This document shows, piece by piece, positions 61,657-64,000 of a stretch of DNA of 64,000 nt. The notes under the pieces were generated by a model. That model saw only the letters and a list, made by a program, of their open reading frames with translations. It did no database searches and had not been told where the DNA came from. This DNA comes from an uncultured SAR86 cluster bacterium. GTDB taxonomy: Bacteria > Pseudomonadota > Gammaproteobacteria > Magnimaribacterales > D2472. A program made the translations under genes and the position numbers. The stretch covers positions 1 through 64,000 of the forward strand of contig CACNUQ010000002.1 of assembly GCA_902623685.1 (NCBI GenBank), read 5' to 3'. Numbering within the stretch: position 1 is the stretch's first letter; each line of letters starts with the position of its first letter.

Positions 61657-62424
61657 ATGAAAGACGCGCTTGATAATAAAGTTATCTACATTACCGGAGC
61701 GACTGCTGGTATTGGATTTGCGTTAGCAGAACTTCTCTTAACAAAAGGTTCGACTGTAGTTATATCAGGAAGAAATAATCAAACACTTAAAAGTGCACAA
61801 AAAAAATTACGTAAAATCTCACCTAATCTAATTGCTCATAACATAGATGTTAGTAAAGAGTCCGAAATTGTTGAATCACTTCAGAGCGTTTACTCATCTT
61901 GTGGCAGGATTGATGGATTAGTAAATAATGCGCCCTCTATTCACGTAGGAAAAATTGTAGATCTTGATCTTGCAGCATGGAAAACTAACTTTAAAGCTAA
62001 TTTAGATGCTGTATTTCTTACAACTAAAACTGTTTTGCCTTGGATGATTGATGCTAAAAAAGGATCAATTGTGAATGTTGCATCTGTTGTTGGTCTTAGA
62101 GGAGTTGAATATATGTCTGCTTATGGGGCAGCAAAAGCAGGTTTAATTAATTTTTCCCGTGCAAGTGCTGTAGAGGGTGCTCCTTATGTGAGAGTAAATT
62201 GTATAATACCTGGTGCAGTTGATACTCCTGCAACAAAGCGCGCAATACCCGATGATAATATAATGGCTAATACTATCAAAACTATACCTCTAAAAAGGAT
62301 TGCTGATCCAATAGAAATAGCTAACCCTATAGCATTCTTGCTCAGCTCTGATGCATCATTTATTACTGGAGCAAGCCTTGTGGTAGATGGCGGAAAAACT
62401 GCGGATTTAAATGCTGGTAACTGA
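61657..62424 (+). CDS. Short-chain dehydrogenase/reductase
   Basis: A 255-residue classical SDR. ITGATAGIGFALAEL binds NAD(P), NNAPSIHVG replaces NNAG, the catalytic Ser is in NVASVVGLRG and YxxxK in YGAAKAGLIN. The DGGKTA end is standard. A very strong ribosome site (GGGGGAG) precedes the start. It overlaps the following flavoprotein gene by 14 bp, suggesting that the two oxidise the same molecule, as with a hydroxysteroid dehydrogenase and a delta1-dehydrogenase. The substrate is unproven. Confidence 0.88.
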   Translation: MKDALDNKVIYITGATAGIGFALAELLLTKGSTVVISGRNNQTLKSAQKKLRKISPNLIAHNIDVSKESEIVESLQSVYSSCGRIDGLVNNAPSIHVGKIVDLDLAAWKTNFKANLDAVFLTTKTVLPWMIDAKKGSIVNVASVVGLRGVEYMSAYGAAKAGLINFSRASAVEGAPYVRVNCIIPGAVDTPATKRAIPDDNIMANTIKTIPLKRIADPIEIANPIAFLLSSDASFITGASLVVDGGKTADLNAGN

Positions 62425-64000
62425 AATTAACCCAAACGACGAGCTTTGGCTTTCTAAGGTTGAAGCGCCTCAAATTATTACCGATGCGAACTTATTTGCT
62501 TGGGATGATGAAGCAGACCTTGTTGTAGCTGGCCTAGGTGGTGCAGGTATTGCAGCTGCTAATGAGGCATTAGATCAAAACCTAACTGTTATTGGAATTG
62601 ATAAAACAAGTGGTGGTGGTGCAACAGCTAAAAGTGGTGGTGTCTATTATGCAGGCGGCGGAACTCCTATCCAAATAGCCGCTGGTGTGAAAGATTCTCC
62701 TGAAAATATGTTTAATTACCTAATTCAAGAAACTGGAGATATAGTTAAAGAATCTACCTTAAGAAACTTTTGCGATACTTCAGCTGAGAATACTCAATGG
62801 TTAATGGATAATGGTGTTCAATTTGATCCCTCCTATTATAAAATTAAAACTAGCTATCCAGGAGCAGGATACTTTTTATATCATTCAGATAACTCATTAG
62901 TTCCATCATATATGGAGAAATCTCACCCGGCTCCAAGAGGGCATAGAGGATTTGAGGAAGGCCCGTTCCGACCTATTGGAGTAGGAGGAACCATTTTTTA
63001 TCCTTTAAAAAAATCTGCATTAAAAAAAGGATTAAAAATCTTTCCGCAAACAGAAGCAAGATCCCTGGTTATAACTTCAGAGGGAAGAGTTGTTGGAATG
63101 AAAGTATTGATGCTTCCATCTGGAAAACTTGCAGAAAAACATAAAAAACTTGTTAAAAGAGGAGAAATGTTCCAAATGCTCCTTCCTCCATCGTATCCAG
63201 GATCTAACCTATTGCAAATTATTGGCAATTTTTTTATCAAAAAAGCACAGAAAATTGAAGAGAACTTCAGAGAAGTTAAGTACATAAGAGCAAAAAAAGG
63301 TGTTTGTCTTTCAACTGGTGGTTTTATATTTAATCGTCAAATGGTCAAAGAATATGCCCCTAAATACTATGCAGGAATGCCATTAGGCACATCAAATGAT
63401 CAAGGTTGCGGAATTAGGCTGGGGCAAAGTGTTGGCGGAAAGACCGATCATATGAATCGAGTGACTGCATGGAGATTTTTGAACCCTCCCCTGGCATTTG
63501 CACAAGGTATTGTCGTTAATAAGCATGGAAAAAGATTTTGTAATGAAATGGTCTATGGAGCAACTCTTGGAGATGCAATGTGCGAAGATAATGAAGGTAA
63601 AGCCTACTTAATACTCAGTGCAGAATTATTCACTGAGTCTAAAGTGCAAGCAAATAAAGCTCTACCCTTTCAGAGGGATATGGCCAAAATGTTGATTTAT
63701 TTCAATGCCAAAAAGAAGACAGATCTTGAAGATATTGCAAAAGTTTATGATCTTCCAACAGAGAATCTAATATCGGAGGTAAAAAAATATAATGAGGCAG
63801 CTAATTCAGGTGCTCCCTGTGAATTTGGTAAGGCTCCAACAGACGTTAAATTCCTTAAGGGTCCATTTTACATAATGGATATATCTATCGATTCAAAACT
63901 TGCACCATTAACGACATTAACCTTAGGAGGTTTAATGGTAAATGAAGAAACTGGTGAAGTCTTAGATCAAAATAAAAATGAAATTAAAGGCTTATATGCC
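62411..64000 (+). CDS. FAD-dependent dehydrogenase, KstD/fumarate-reductase type (partial)
   Basis: The first 530 residues of a flavoprotein whose end lies beyond the right edge. The FAD dinucleotide motif VVAGLGGAGIAAANEA is near residue 40, then SGGGATAKSGGVYYAGGGT, where the family has its covalent/isoalloxazine contacts. A substrate-domain section follows, then LSTGGFIFNRQMV and TLGGLMVNEETGEV. These match the FAD_binding_2 family that includes 3-ketosteroid delta1-dehydrogenase, urocanate and fumarate reductases. The start ATG at 62411 overlaps the SDR gene by 14 bp, so they form one operon. The visible part cannot separate KstD-like from fumarate-reductase-like activity. Confidence 0.82.
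   Translation, partial: MLVTEINPNDELWLSKVEAPQIITDANLFAWDDEADLVVAGLGGAGIAAANEALDQNLTVIGIDKTSGGGATAKSGGVYYAGGGTPIQIAAGVKDSPENMFNYLIQETGDIVKESTLRNFCDTSAENTQWLMDNGVQFDPSYYKIKTSYPGAGYFLYHSDNSLVPSYMEKSHPAPRGHRGFEEGPFRPIGVGGTIFYPLKKSALKKGLKIFPQTEARSLVITSEGRVVGMKVLMLPSGKLAEKHKKLVKRGEMFQMLLPPSYPGSNLLQIIGNFFIKKAQKIEENFREVKYIRAKKGVCLSTGGFIFNRQMVKEYAPKYYAGMPLGTSNDQGCGIRLGQSVGGKTDHMNRVTAWRFLNPPLAFAQGIVVNKHGKRFCNEMVYGATLGDAMCEDNEGKAYLILSAELFTESKVQANKALPFQRDMAKMLIYFNAKKKTDLEDIAKVYDLPTENLISEVKKYNEAANSGAPCEFGKAPTDVKFLKGPFYIMDISIDSKLAPLTTLTLGGLMVNEETGEVLDQNKNEIKGLYA

Overview
The window looks like a chromosomal segment of an AT-rich marine gammaproteobacterium. Three TonB-dependent receptors, a complete type II secretion system (T2SS), Na+-pumping oxaloacetate decarboxylase, P-II/Amt genes, short intergenic gaps and many stop/start overlaps all point that way. 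A SAR86-like oligotroph is my best guess; this is inferred from style and gene content, since no rRNA or other phylogenetic marker is present. I see no tRNA, rRNA, CRISPR array, insertion sequence or phage gene.

Layout. (1) 1-9.9 kb is a catabolic/uptake block: a D-aminoacylase-type amidohydrolase (cut by the left edge), a class III aminotransferase, an SDR, a GPH-family transporter, a type B carboxylesterase, a TonB-dependent receptor and an unknown gene. Copies of a near-palindrome, GTACATTTGTAC, lie over or near the promoters of these genes and suggest one regulon. (2) 10-12.8 kb is a nitrogen block: a TorF-type porin, P-II, amtB, a terminator and a second P-II, behind a near-consensus sigma-54 promoter. 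(3) 12.8-18 kb holds a PlsC-like acyltransferase, oadGAB and a glycerophosphodiester phosphodiesterase. (4) 18-30.3 kb contains a long minus-strand operon (acyl-CoA ligase, two DUF35 proteins, two thiolase-like proteins, two crotonases, DedA, HIT and others) plus two plus-strand SDRs. It resembles the ltp3/ltp4/DUF35/fadD19/echA19 part of actinobacterial sterol side-chain catabolism.

(5) 30.3-57.3 kb is dominated by phosphorus genes. It has a beta-propeller phytase lipoprotein with its receptor, a PiT phosphate transporter, PPK2, a short Ppx/GppA phosphatase, T2SS genes gspC-M, a third TonB-dependent receptor, a large internally duplicated lipoprotein, PhoR-PhoB, the prepilin peptidase gspO, and a small exported protein. 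PhoB-box-like 11-bp direct repeats precede the duplicated lipoprotein (53273-53290) and the small exported protein (57257-57300), with a weaker one before the phytase receptor. My main inference is a phosphate-starvation island in which secretion machinery, outer-membrane uptake and a surface lipoprotein may be expressed together under PhoB. A 50-codon orphan 3' end of an acyl-CoA synthetase gene sits between phoB and gspO and marks a past rearrangement.

(6) 57.4-64 kb holds a second acyl-CoA synthetase, a subtilase with both a lipobox and a C-terminal barrel-like domain, an SDR, and a KstD/fumarate-reductase-type flavoprotein cut by the right edge.

Functions are assigned from motifs and family knowledge read by eye. 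No database search was run.
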